From contig CAMCXO010000021.1 in NCBI GenBank assembly GCA_945883565.1, forward strand, positions 1-48,135: a stretch of DNA of 48,135 bases. The letters are read 5' to 3'. This DNA comes from Chryseobacterium gleum (GTDB lineage Bacteria; Bacteroidota; Bacteroidia; Flavobacteriales; Schleiferiaceae). Below are positions 1 to 9,200 of the stretch, piece after piece (position 1 is the first letter of the stretch; every line of letters begins with the position of its first letter). The notes beneath the pieces are model-generated. The model had not been told where the DNA came from, searched no databases, and saw only the letters and a list, made by a program, of their open reading frames with translations. A program made the translations under genes and the position numbers.

Positions 1-117
1 TACTTGAACCGTAATGGGGTTGTTATCGTTAAATGGATCCGTTATTAATTTCTTGTTTTTTTTCGAAAACAACGGTTCTGAAACCTGCTTTTCGATTTGG
101 GTATTTGTTTCACTCAT
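1..117 (-). CDS. nqrD: Na+-translocating NADH:quinone reductase subunit D, N-terminal fragment
   Basis: Partial gene: only the first 39 codons lie in the window and the gene runs off the left edge. The ATG is at 117-115, two bases after the nqrC stop codon. The peptide starts MSETNTQIEKQV and reaches KLITDPFNDNNPITVQV, which resembles the cytoplasmic N-terminus of NqrD (typically KLLxDPLxxNNPITVQVLG). NqrD is an integral membrane subunit of the sodium-pumping NADH dehydrogenase. Position after nqrA-B-C in the same direction matches the usual nqrABCDEF order, so nqrE and nqrF are expected just outside the window. Identification rests on this short stretch plus the operon context. Confidence 0.85.
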   Translation of the reverse strand, partial: MSETNTQIEKQVSEPLFSKKNKKLITDPFNDNNPITVQV

Positions 118-119
118 TT

Positions 120-908
120 TTATAGTAAGCTAACGTTTGTTTGGATTTCTGTTTGAGCATCTGTAGAGTCTGCCATCGATTCTGTTGGAGGAGATGAAAC
201 AGGAATGCTAAGGTTCTTTTTGGAATTGAAATATGTTATGTAACCACTTAAGCAATCTTTGAGCATATCGTCTACACCTACAGATGTTATGGTTCCTCCC
301 GAGATACCGTCTACTTGGTGCTTACCCTGGGCATCTCCTTTTCTAACACTAATGCTAACGAAACTGCCCGATTCCATAATTTCTTTTCCGGGAAACTGAT
401 CCTGAAAAATAGGCGTTGAGATTTCAGCTCCTAACCCTGGAGTTTCGCTTTTATGTCCAAATGTGGCACCTACAACGGTACTCATATCTTCTTTTAATGC
501 CACATACCCCCAAATTGGACCCCATAAACCTTTCCCTCTTAAAGGCACAATATAGGAGGTAATGCCCTTATAATTTGCTACAAACAATGGAAGGGTTCTT
601 TCAGCAACTGGCTTTTTAATTTCATCTGCCATATTAATGCTAAAAGCTAAAATTCCACCGTCAAGGGGGTTTCCGTTTTGAATAACAATTTCTTCAACTA
701 TCACCTCCGAGTATAAGGATTCGGCTTCTTCTCGACTAATATCCATTCCCAAGGACATTAGGATATTTTGTTTTTTTTCCATATTAACATTGGCATCTTG
801 CTGGGTTTTTAAGCCGGTTGCAGCAAAAGCCAAAAGAGCAGCCACCACCAATACCATGACGGAAGCAAAAACGAAAGTGTATAGATTGCTGTTAACATTC
901 AGTTTCAT
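120..908 (-). CDS. nqrC: Na+-translocating NADH:quinone reductase subunit C
   Basis: NqrC is the periplasm-facing subunit that carries a covalently bound FMN in the electron path of Na+-NQR. The 262-residue protein has one N-terminal membrane helix (about residues 10-32). The FMN-attachment motif lies near the C-terminus as D-G-I-S-G-G-T, with Thr206 the expected phosphoester site. The family motif is usually SGAT, so the Ala-to-Gly change is a small variation. Attachment normally requires ApbE, which is not in this window. The start ATG overlaps the nqrB stop by one base (TAATG), which suggests coupled translation. The C-terminal 30 residues are Ser/Thr/Asp-rich and look like a disordered tail. 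Confidence 0.95.
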   Translation of the reverse strand: MKLNVNSNLYTFVFASVMVLVVAALLAFAATGLKTQQDANVNMEKKQNILMSLGMDISREEAESLYSEVIVEEIVIQNGNPLDGGILAFSINMADEIKKPVAERTLPLFVANYKGITSYIVPLRGKGLWGPIWGYVALKEDMSTVVGATFGHKSETPGLGAEISTPIFQDQFPGKEIMESGSFVSISVRKGDAQGKHQVDGISGGTITSVGVDDMLKDCLSGYITYFNSKKNLSIPVSSPPTESMADSTDAQTEIQTNVSLL

Positions 909-2095
909 TAGGCAGCGACTTTTATGCGTTTTAAACGACGTTTTACATTAGCCTCAACCACATAATGGTCAATTAGTGGCGCAAATACATTCATTAATAA
1001 AATAGCGAGCATCATACCTTCGGGATAAGCCGGATTGAATACCCTTATCATTATACCAAAAAAGCCTATGAAGAAGCCGTACCACAGTTTACCTAGGTCT
1101 GTTTGTGCTCCCGAAACAGGATCGGTAGCCATAAATACCGTAGCAAATGCCCAGCTTCCAATTATAAGATGTTGCCAGTAAGGAATGGCCATGAAGGCTT
1201 TTTGAACATCACTAACCATATAAGGTGCAACTAAATTGAAAATGAATCCCATTGTTAAAGCTCCCACAGTAGACATTAACATAATTCGCCAAGATGCAAC
1301 ACCTGTGATAAGCAGTATGATGGCGCCTAGAAGTATTGCAATCTTGGATGTTTCGCCAATCGAACCGGGAATGGTGCCGATTACCATTTCTGCAACACTC
1401 CAATTACTAAATGAAGAACCCGTTTGACCTGATGTAGCTAAATTCCCTAATATAGTTGCACCTGAGTACCCATCAACAATTTGTCCTCCGGAAGTATTTA
1501 CCCAAACTTTGTCACCGGACATCCAAGTGGGATATGCAAAAAATGCAAAAGCGCGAGCCGTCAGTGCAGGGTTGAGGATATTCATTCCGGTTCCTCCAAA
1601 AACCTCCTTGCCTATTACAACGGCAAAGGCCGTAGATACTGCTACCATCCATAATGGGATATCTACAGGCATTATTAGTGGAATTAACATTCCGCTAACT
1701 AAATACCCTTCGTTTATAGAATGTTTGTTTATAATAGCGAATAAAAACTCTATACCTAAGCCAACGGTATAAGATACGACAACCATTGGCAACACTTTCC
1801 AGGCCCCAAACAGAAGATTTTCTACTAAGGCACTTTCTATCCCAAGTGCTTTAAAATGTTGGAATCCGACATTCCACATTCCAAAAATTAAAGCGGGGAT
1901 CATGGCGACGATTACCGTGAACATAGTGCGTTTCAAGTCAACAGCATCACGAACATGTGCTCCTGAATGTGCAGTATGCCCGGGGACAAAAACAAATGTT
2001 TCGAAGGCATCGTAAACAGGAAAGAATTTTTCAAATTTCCCTCCCTTTTCAAAGTTTGGCTTTATGCCATCGAACAGCTTTTTAACAGCTTTCAT
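908..2095 (-). CDS. nqrB: Na+-translocating NADH:quinone reductase subunit B
   Basis: NqrB is the main membrane subunit, implicated in Na+ translocation and quinone reduction, and holds a second covalent FMN. The 395-residue protein has multiple hydrophobic helices and the flavinylation motif V-D-G-Y-S-G-A-T at residues 207-214, with Thr214 as the expected FMN site. The N-terminal soluble part carries the family-like FVFVPGHTAHSGAHVRD segment (residues 34-50). Length is typical for the family. It lies 14 bases downstream of nqrA and overlaps nqrC by one base, so the genes form one operon. Confidence 0.97.
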   Translation of the reverse strand: MKAVKKLFDGIKPNFEKGGKFEKFFPVYDAFETFVFVPGHTAHSGAHVRDAVDLKRTMFTVIVAMIPALIFGMWNVGFQHFKALGIESALVENLLFGAWKVLPMVVVSYTVGLGIEFLFAIINKHSINEGYLVSGMLIPLIMPVDIPLWMVAVSTAFAVVIGKEVFGGTGMNILNPALTARAFAFFAYPTWMSGDKVWVNTSGGQIVDGYSGATILGNLATSGQTGSSFSNWSVAEMVIGTIPGSIGETSKIAILLGAIILLITGVASWRIMLMSTVGALTMGFIFNLVAPYMVSDVQKAFMAIPYWQHLIIGSWAFATVFMATDPVSGAQTDLGKLWYGFFIGFFGIMIRVFNPAYPEGMMLAILLMNVFAPLIDHYVVEANVKRRLKRIKVAA

Positions 2096-2109
2096 TCAGT
2101 ATAGGTGTT

Positions 2110-3462
2110 TTAACTCAATTCTTTTCTTACCAAGTCTAATCCCCGACGTACTGTTTCTTGCACAGGGAATTTTGACGTACAAACCACTTCACAAAGTGCA
2201 AAATCTTCTTCGGCCACTTCGTATATGCCTAATTGTTCCATTCTGTCGATGTCTTCAACAAGTATCGACTTTAAAAGTTGAACTGGGTAAATGTCAAAAG
2301 GAAATACTTTTTCGTATTCGCCAGTAACTACAAATGCCCGTTCTTCACCGTGCATATTAGAGTCTAACACATATTCTTTACCTGGTTGTAACCAAGAGAA
2401 AAGCAATCTGGAGTTAGAGAATTTTGAAAAATCAGGCAGTAACCACCCAAAAAATTCTGGCTGGTCGCCTTCAGGTATTACAGTTATTTGCTTATCGTAA
2501 AAACCCAAACAGCCATTTATAGAAATCTTTTTACCGGTAAGCACATTTCCACTTATTATTCTGCTGTTCCCTTCTTTAAGGTTTTCTACCAACATATTTT
2601 TAACTTGGGCGCCCGGAAGTGCCTTGGTATAGCGTGGTTTTAAAACCTGACTTCCTGTAATGGCAATTGTGCGGGTAAAATCAGCTTTCCCTTTTAAAAA
2701 CAAACGACCTATGGCCACTACATCCTGTGGATAGGTGTACCATACAATTTCTCCTTTACTTAATGGTTCAAGATGATGTATTTGAACGCCAACATTACCA
2801 ACAGGATGAGGTCCAGTAAAACGGTTAATTACAACACCTTGGGCTGAGGTGAAGGCTTTATCTGGATTTGTAGAACCGTCTAAATTCAAGTGAACTTTTC
2901 CTGACGTGAGTTTCTTTAGTACTTCAAGGCCAATATGAAATTCTTCTTCAAGACCATGCATGGTGAAGTCGGTATCGGCCGCCAATGGCGCAGAATCGAA
3001 GCATGAAATATGAATACTTTTTGGCGCGTCGCTTGGATTGGCAATTACAGCATAAGGTCTTTGGCGAATAAATGGCCACATCCCATATTCCAACAATGCT
3101 TCAATAATTTCTTCTCTTTTTAAAGCCGTTGGCGATTGAGCTTTAAAAGGCAAATATTCAATTTCTGAATCTGGAAGAATTCGAACCTCTAGTAATTTGC
3201 GTTTATCGCCACGAACAATTTCTGTAACTTCTCCGCTTACGGGGGCACAAATTTTGATTCTTTCGTTGTGCTTGTCGTACAACAAAGCCTGGCCGGCCAA
3301 AATCCGGTCACCTTCTTTTACAGACAGTTTTGGTTCTAATCCCGTAAAATCAGATGGGCGAATGCTGTACATTACCGCCGAATCGAAACTGGCTAAAATT
3401 TTGTCGGCAACACCTTTTAGTTTGATGTTTAGGCCTTTCTTTATCCTAATGTCTTTTGACAT
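2110..3462 (-). CDS. nqrA: Na+-translocating NADH:quinone reductase subunit A
   Basis: NqrA is the cytoplasmic subunit at the start of nqr operons and has been linked to ubiquinone binding. I chose the ATG at 3462-3460, which gives 450 residues beginning MSKDIRIKKGLNIKLKG, the usual N-terminus of the family. A longer open frame upstream adds 25 non-conserved residues and covers the promoter motif at 3486-3493, so it was rejected. The sequence contains the expected segments GAPVSGEV-like (written here as APVSGEVTEIVRGDKR), HPVGNVGVQIHHLEP and EVVCTSKFPVQETVRRGLDLVRKE at the C-terminus in pieces. It is transcribed away from the T9SS plug gene. Confidence 0.97.
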   Translation of the reverse strand: MSKDIRIKKGLNIKLKGVADKILASFDSAVMYSIRPSDFTGLEPKLSVKEGDRILAGQALLYDKHNERIKICAPVSGEVTEIVRGDKRKLLEVRILPDSEIEYLPFKAQSPTALKREEIIEALLEYGMWPFIRQRPYAVIANPSDAPKSIHISCFDSAPLAADTDFTMHGLEEEFHIGLEVLKKLTSGKVHLNLDGSTNPDKAFTSAQGVVINRFTGPHPVGNVGVQIHHLEPLSKGEIVWYTYPQDVVAIGRLFLKGKADFTRTIAITGSQVLKPRYTKALPGAQVKNMLVENLKEGNSRIISGNVLTGKKISINGCLGFYDKQITVIPEGDQPEFFGWLLPDFSKFSNSRLLFSWLQPGKEYVLDSNMHGEERAFVVTGEYEKVFPFDIYPVQLLKSILVEDIDRMEQLGIYEVAEEDFALCEVVCTSKFPVQETVRRGLDLVRKELS

Positions 3463-3485
3463 GATGGCTGATGAATTTTCGCGGG

Positions 3486-3493
3486 CAAAATTA
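3486..3493 (-). promoter_or_regulatory. Probable -7 promoter element for the nqr operon
   Basis: On the minus strand this reads TAATTTTG, an exact match to the Bacteroidota -7 consensus TAnnTTTG. It lies 24 bases upstream of the nqrA ATG. I see no convincing -33 TTTG at the usual spacing, so the call rests on the -7 element and its position. Confidence 0.55.
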
Positions 3494-3521
3494 GAAATTT
3501 GTGATGAGTACCCACTATAAA

Positions 3522-4853
3522 ATGATAGCAAAAGCAAGTTGTTCGCAACAAATTAGAAAAAAATGCCATTTAGGCTTATTTTACTCGCTTATTGGCCTGT
3601 TTTTTTTGGCCTTGACTCTGAATTTGAAGGCAAAAACTCAGCAAATGACATCGGAAACCTTTGAAGATTGTGTTTTTGCCGACCATATTCATACAGTTAT
3701 GCTCTTTCCGTCTCACAATAAACTGGCTTTTCCGGCCATTAGATTAAGGTCAGCTGAGTTTCTGGAATTCCATTTCGATGACCTAAGGGCAGGAAGTCAA
3801 GCTTTAAATTATACACTTGTTCATTGTAATGCCGACTGGACGGCAAGTGGATTGCTTGCAAGCGAGTATTTACAAGGGTATCAGAATTTCTTTTTAAGAG
3901 ATTTTGAATACTCTTTCAATACATTTATTCCTTACACACATTATAGCTTGGATATTCCGAATGAAGATGTTAAGTTTAAGATATCGGGTAATTATGTTCT
4001 GATAGTTTACGATGAATCTCCAGACAAGCCGTTAATAACCAGGCGATTTGTGGTTTTTGAAGATGTAGTAATAGTAAATGCAACTGTTAGGCGGCCAACA
4101 AATGTAGATTATATAGACACACATCAAGAACTAGATTTCACCATTAACCATAGTGGTTACCTAATTGCAGATCCTTTTTCGGATTTGAAAGTTCACGTAT
4201 TACAAAACCAAAGCTGGTCAACAGTAAATTCAAAACTTAGACCTCGTTTTGTTCAAAATCAAATGCTTGATTACAACTACGAGAAAGAAAATCTTTTTCC
4301 AGCCGGAAATGAATACCGAAATTTCGATACCAAAGACGAACGAAATTTAAGTATGAACGTAAGACGAATAGAGCTCGATACCAATTTTATTTATTTTCTT
4401 GCCGTAGATGAGGCCCGAAGTATTTCGCGTTATACCACTTGGGATGACGTTAATGGCCAACGTGTAATTCGATATGTGGGAAGTGACAATGAGCATACGC
4501 GTGCTGATTATGTTTGGGTCGATTTCTATTTGAACGTTCCGGAATTAACTTCGGACGAAAAGGTATTTATTTATGGCGCTTTGAGTGATTTCCAATTAAA
4601 AGATCGCTATAAATTGAATTATCATAAAGAAGAAAAGGCATACAGAGCAAAAATTCTTTTAAAGCAAGGTTTTTATAATTACATGTATGCTCTTGAGGGA
4701 ACTGGCTCTGAAAGCGTTGATTTTAGTTATACCGAAGGAAATCGGTGGGAAACTGAAAATAATTATCAGATTTTAGTGTACAACCGCGAAATAGGTTTGA
4801 GATACGATAGGGCTATCGCCTTTGTTCAGGTGAGCTCGGCAGACTTGTATTGA
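3522..4853 (+). CDS. Type IX secretion system plug protein (DUF5103 family)
   Basis: The protein resembles the DUF5103 family, which includes the periplasmic Plug that seals the SprA translocon of the type IX secretion system. An N-terminal hydrophobic segment (residues about 17-37 from this start) is followed by a beta-rich body with family-like stretches such as LHCNADW-type VHCNADWTASGLL, FSFNTF and VFIYGALSDF-type segments near the C-terminus. Upstream in-frame starts GTG 3501 and ATG 3504 are possible; ATG 3522 is preferred because it gives the most ordinary signal peptide. It is divergent from nqrA and 77 bases upstream of apaG. It fits with the two T9SS-sorted proteins encoded in this window. 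Confidence 0.85.
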   Translation: MIAKASCSQQIRKKCHLGLFYSLIGLFFLALTLNLKAKTQQMTSETFEDCVFADHIHTVMLFPSHNKLAFPAIRLRSAEFLEFHFDDLRAGSQALNYTLVHCNADWTASGLLASEYLQGYQNFFLRDFEYSFNTFIPYTHYSLDIPNEDVKFKISGNYVLIVYDESPDKPLITRRFVVFEDVVIVNATVRRPTNVDYIDTHQELDFTINHSGYLIADPFSDLKVHVLQNQSWSTVNSKLRPRFVQNQMLDYNYEKENLFPAGNEYRNFDTKDERNLSMNVRRIELDTNFIYFLAVDEARSISRYTTWDDVNGQRVIRYVGSDNEHTRADYVWVDFYLNVPELTSDEKVFIYGALSDFQLKDRYKLNYHKEEKAYRAKILLKQGFYNYMYALEGTGSESVDFSYTEGNRWETENNYQILVYNREIGLRYDRAIAFVQVSSADLY

Positions 4854-4880
4854 CTTTATATGTTTCTTAATGTTAAACTA

Positions 4881-4912
4881 TTTAAGTGAGATTTTAAACT
4901 GCATTATATTCG
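4881..4912 (+). promoter_or_regulatory. Possible promoter for apaG and the Sua5 gene
   Basis: A TTTA element at 4881-4884 is followed after 20 bases by TATATTCG at 4905-4912, one base off TAnnTTTG. A start about seven bases downstream would leave a leader of roughly 12 bases before the apaG ATG at 4931. The apaG gene could also be read from the plug gene upstream. Confidence 0.4.
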
Positions 4913-4930
4913 GCCTTTGTTCTAAGCGCA

Positions 4931-5332
4931 ATGGTTTCTCTCATCACACAAGGTATTCGAGTTAGTGTTTCACCCCATTTTGTGGGTCGTTCTAAACTTG
5001 ATGAAGATTTAGTTTATGCTTTCCGCTACCGCATTCAAATAGAGAACCTAAGTGCTACGTTGGTTAGGCTAGAATCAAGGTTTTGGAATATTTATGATGT
5101 ATTATCCCCGGTTTATACGGTTGAGGGACCTGGTGTTGTTGGCCAGCATCCGGTATTAAATTCAGGAGAAATTTATAGATATGAATCAGGTTGTTATTTA
5201 AAAGGGGAAGTTGGTTCTATGTCGGGTTTTTATATTTTCCAAACTTTGAACAACAAATCTGATCTTGAAATAGAGCGGATAAGAGTAGATATACCATCTT
5301 TTCAACTTGTAACGCCTGCCTCTCAAAATTGA
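4931..5332 (+). CDS. apaG: ApaG/DUF525 domain protein
   Basis: A single ApaG (DUF525) domain fills this 133-residue protein. The fold is fibronectin-III-like and the family has been tied to Co2+/Mg2+ homeostasis in enterobacteria, but the biochemical role is unclear. Visible family features are the N-terminal GIRVSVSPHFV, the central Y-R-I-Q-I-E-N strand, and the G-P-G-V-V-G-Q-H-P-V-L-N-S-G-E loop (about residues 61-75), followed by a GSMSGFYIFQ strand. Length is standard. The stop codon overlaps the TTG start of the next gene by four bases (TTGA), so the two genes are probably translationally coupled. Confidence 0.92.
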   Translation: MVSLITQGIRVSVSPHFVGRSKLDEDLVYAFRYRIQIENLSATLVRLESRFWNIYDVLSPVYTVEGPGVVGQHPVLNSGEIYRYESGCYLKGEVGSMSGFYIFQTLNNKSDLEIERIRVDIPSFQLVTPASQN

Positions 5333-6294
5333 GCCAAATAGGCAAAGATGTTGATTATGCCGCTGAGGTATTAAAGGGTGGCGGCTTAGTGGTTGTGCCT
5401 ACCGAAACTGTATATGGATTGGCTGCCAATGCTTTAAATACAAGGGCTGTTACGAAAATTTTCGAAGTTAAAAATCGACCGCATTTCGACCCTTTAATTA
5501 TTCACGTAGCAAGTATTTCGGCCCTTAAAAATTGGGTGGAAGATTTGCCTTTTTGGGCAGAAAAATTATTAAAGACTTTTTCACCTGGACCATTAACATT
5601 ATTGCTTCGGAAAAAAAAAGAAATCCCTGAAATTGTTAGTTCGGGTCTAGAAACCATTGGTGTTAGGATTCCTTCACACCCTATTATTCAGGCGCTTTTA
5701 GCTAAAATCGATTTCCCTTTAGCAGCTCCAAGTGCTAATCTCTTTGGCCGAACGAGCCCAACAAGGGTTCAACACGCTCAGAAATACTTGGGTGATGAGG
5801 TCGAATATTATCTAGATGGTGGTTTATGTAAAATCGGACTCGAATCTACTATTTTAGATGCCACCACTTTTCCGCCAATACTTCTAAGGCATGGAGGTTT
5901 GCCACAAGAAGAAATCGAAAAAGCCATTGGATGCCACATTACCGCCCAACTTTCTTCCAGCAAGCCTCAAGCTCCGGGTATGTTAATGGCGCATTATTCC
6001 CCTGGAAAAACGTTGTTATTATCTGATTATGATGGTTTTATAGAAAGACCTCTTTTAGGTAAAAAAGTGTTTTTTTTAGGTTACGACAAGTTTCATCCAC
6101 ACATAAGTTTAGAAAGGCAGCTTTTATTAACAGAAACCAAAAGCATAACAGAAGCTGCGGCTAATCTATTCGTACACCTAAACTCAATTTCAGGTCTCGA
6201 CGTAGATGAGGTTTGGGCAGTGGAAGCGCCTAATGACGGTCTAGGTAAAGCCATTAACGACCGTTTGCGCCGGGCATCGTTTAGTATTTATTGA
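5329..6294 (+). CDS. Threonylcarbamoyl-AMP synthase, Sua5 type
   Basis: This enzyme makes threonylcarbamoyl-AMP from threonine, bicarbonate and ATP, the first step in tRNA t6A37 modification. The N-terminal YrdC domain (about residues 5-200) shows VVPTETVYGLAANA, VKNRPHFDPLIIHV, GVRIPSHP and APSANLFGRTSPT. A smaller C-terminal Sua5 domain (about 215-321) follows the typical linker A-P-G-M-L-M-A-H-Y-S-P, so this is the long form rather than short TsaC. The start is TTG at 5329, inside the apaG stop (TTGA). No in-frame ATG precedes the conserved VVVPTETVYGL motif, which supports TTG. Its 3' end overlaps the convergent endonuclease gene by seven bases. Confidence 0.92.
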   Translation: MSQIGKDVDYAAEVLKGGGLVVVPTETVYGLAANALNTRAVTKIFEVKNRPHFDPLIIHVASISALKNWVEDLPFWAEKLLKTFSPGPLTLLLRKKKEIPEIVSSGLETIGVRIPSHPIIQALLAKIDFPLAAPSANLFGRTSPTRVQHAQKYLGDEVEYYLDGGLCKIGLESTILDATTFPPILLRHGGLPQEEIEKAIGCHITAQLSSSKPQAPGMLMAHYSPGKTLLLSDYDGFIERPLLGKKVFFLGYDKFHPHISLERQLLLTETKSITEAAANLFVHLNSISGLDVDEVWAVEAPNDGLGKAINDRLRRASFSIY

Positions 6295-9200
6295 GTAATC
6301 AATAATTTAGAATGCCATAATGGCTTTTGATAGTTTGTAATGTAGGCAATATAAAAGCCTGGAGGCAGACTGAAAGTTTGTTGACCCTCATTTAACAAAC
6401 GTTTTAACACTACTCGACCATTTGAATGCGTGACAGTTAGTTCTAGTTTCTGATCAGTTTGTGATTTCAAATCACAATACAGATTAACCAAACCATCGGC
6501 ACTTGGATTTGGAAATAGGCTAAAATAAAAGTCCGTTTCATGTAATAAATCATGCAAATCTAAAGCGCCTGCAAAATCCAATTCGACATATTGAGGCGAT
6601 AAATTAAAGTACTCAAGGTTTTGAATTAATGGCCCATTGTTTAAATTAAAAACCCAAACAGAGCCACTTCTCACAGCGTTAGAAGCTGGAGAATTGTTTT
6701 GAGAATAAGGGGCTCCTGAAAACAGAAGTTGGTTGTAAACCATTAAGCTATGCCCAAGTTTTGAACCTTTTGTTAGTCCGGCGACATTATAAGCTTGACT
6801 TTCTACAAACTGATTTGCGGAAAGTGAGAAAAAAAGAATTCCTCCTTTATCTGAATTTAAGCGTTCGGTACCTACAAGCAGGCCACCGTGGTAAGCGAGC
6901 GAACTTCCAAATTGGTTATATTGACTATTGTTTTGAGGTTGAAGACCTGTTTCATTCCATTGGTTATTTTGCCATTTAAAAATATATACTTTGGCACCTG
7001 AAGGATCTGATACAAATAATCTACCAGCTGCTTGTAACAAGCGATGTCCAAAGCGCTTACCAGGTGCTGCATCTGATGCTTGAATGGAGCTATGCAACAA
7101 CCATTGACCGGATTGTCGCAAAAACAGCCAAGCTTTACCTCCCTGTGAATTTTGAGGCGCACTTACCCATAATGAATCGTTTTTAAGAAAAACTGCAGTT
7201 CCAAATTGTTCATCAGAACTTAATCCAGCAGCTTGAATATTGGCTTGAAGTAGCCATTGTCCGCCAACTTTTGAGTAAATAAACACGCGCCCTCCAATTC
7301 CTCCAGGGGCCCCAATGGCCATAGTTTGATTGTGAATTTGTAGACTTGTACCAAAACCATTGTTATTGAAGGCTGTTGGACAATCGAGGATTTGAGCTTG
7401 AATATGCTGTCCTAAAAAGTTAGTTTCGTATATGTAAACTCTTCCTTGACCATTTGAAGGCGCCGCTATTGCAAGATCCTGTCCGTTTGCAGAAATCGCA
7501 TGACCAAACTCATCACCGTCATTTCGATCTTCTGCTTGAAGTTTTTGCCATTCTATCCAGTTTCCTTGTACATTTTTAAAAACATAAACACTACCCATGC
7601 CTTCAAAAGCCCCGTTAACCAAAAGCGTGTCGTTGGCTTCACTATAAAAACCAGGAGTGCCTGGGGCACTGAAATAAGCGAAAGGAAAATTTAAGGCAAG
7701 ACTTTCACCATATCTGTCTCCTATTTCAGGCAATTGATATGGTACTCTAGATTGATTAGTGCAAGTTTGTATGTTATGATTTCCTAAATTGCTTGCTGTG
7801 TTAACAGGATAAATTATCCATTGAGCCTTTGTAACCGGCCAATTTAAGCTGCCTTTGTGCACTGTATCAGCCCTTACTAAACTTACATTCTCTAATGATG
7901 TGCTACCATTTGCTAGCGTCCAATAAGTATTTAACTGTTGAAAATTGCCAATTCTGTCAATGGTATCGCCTGTAGAAACATGAATTAAACTAACCAAGTC
8001 GTTTCCATTAAACCCAATAGATGAGCTGTTTAGCTGTGATTTTTGTAAAAAATTTGATGCCGCTCCTGGATTACAAATAACAAAAGTTTGTCCAGAAGCC
8101 AAGGAACCACTTAGGTTAACAGATTGAACTGTAGGTCCTCCATTGTAAAAAATCGATATGCGGTATGAGTTTAGGTTTATTGAATTGGAACTAGAATTAT
8201 ATAATTCCAAACATTTATTGTTAGAGCTACCTTCTATATATTCTGAGAAAAAAAGTCCTCCCGAACAAGTTGCAGCTATTTGAATATTTTGCGGAGTACT
8301 AGCTCCAGCCGTTAGGTTTGTACTAAAACTATCGTTACCGGATGCCAATTTATAAGCCAATGCTAAAAAATAGTAATTGGTACTTGCTTGAAGTCCACTC
8401 ACTTCAAAACTCAGGTGTTGAGCAGTCGAACTGTTGTAAACACAGTATCCATTCGTTTGGGCATTTACGGATATAGCGCTTCCGAAGCCATACTGAGTAT
8501 TTCCTGTATAACCCAAAGCCTCAAAATTATTCAGTTCATCAAAATTGCTGAATGGTACCGTAGAGGCGAACACAAGCATTCCATCCCATTCTGTTCCGAA
8601 TTGCCCATTTGGATGGGCAACAAAAACCTGAACACTGTTGGCCGTTGTTGCAGAAACACCAATTTGAGCCGGTTGTGGAACAGTTGAAGAATTCGGAACT
8701 GGAATTGGAGGTTGAACTTTGGCTCTAGAAGCCACATAGATTGTTTTAGTGCCGTGGCTTCCACTTGAGTAGATTGTAAGAGGAGTTGGTCCAAATCCTT
8801 GATTATTTGAAGCTTGTAAGTTTAGGCTATAAGCTCGTCCAGGTAGAATACTGCTGGGAATTGTAGAATGTAATACAGTGGTATCTACCGTAAGTTGGCT
8901 AAGTGTTAGGTACTGGTTACCTGTATTTATAATGCTAATACTTGCAGTGATTTGAGGGACAAGCCATACTGTATCTGGGAATATAACCCATTGGTTAACA
9001 GCAGGCAAATTTGATGAACCGGTAACGGATGCTAGTCGGTCTAAAAACTGAGGGTAGTCAACAAAAGGATTTCGATTATTCTGAAGACTGAAAATCCGGT
9101 TGTTTCTCGTCAACTCTTGCCCTACTGGTGGATGCTGAACGTGCCACTGGCGAAGCTGGTTTTCGAAGTTTTGTATAAAATTATTGTCTTGATAACGAAC

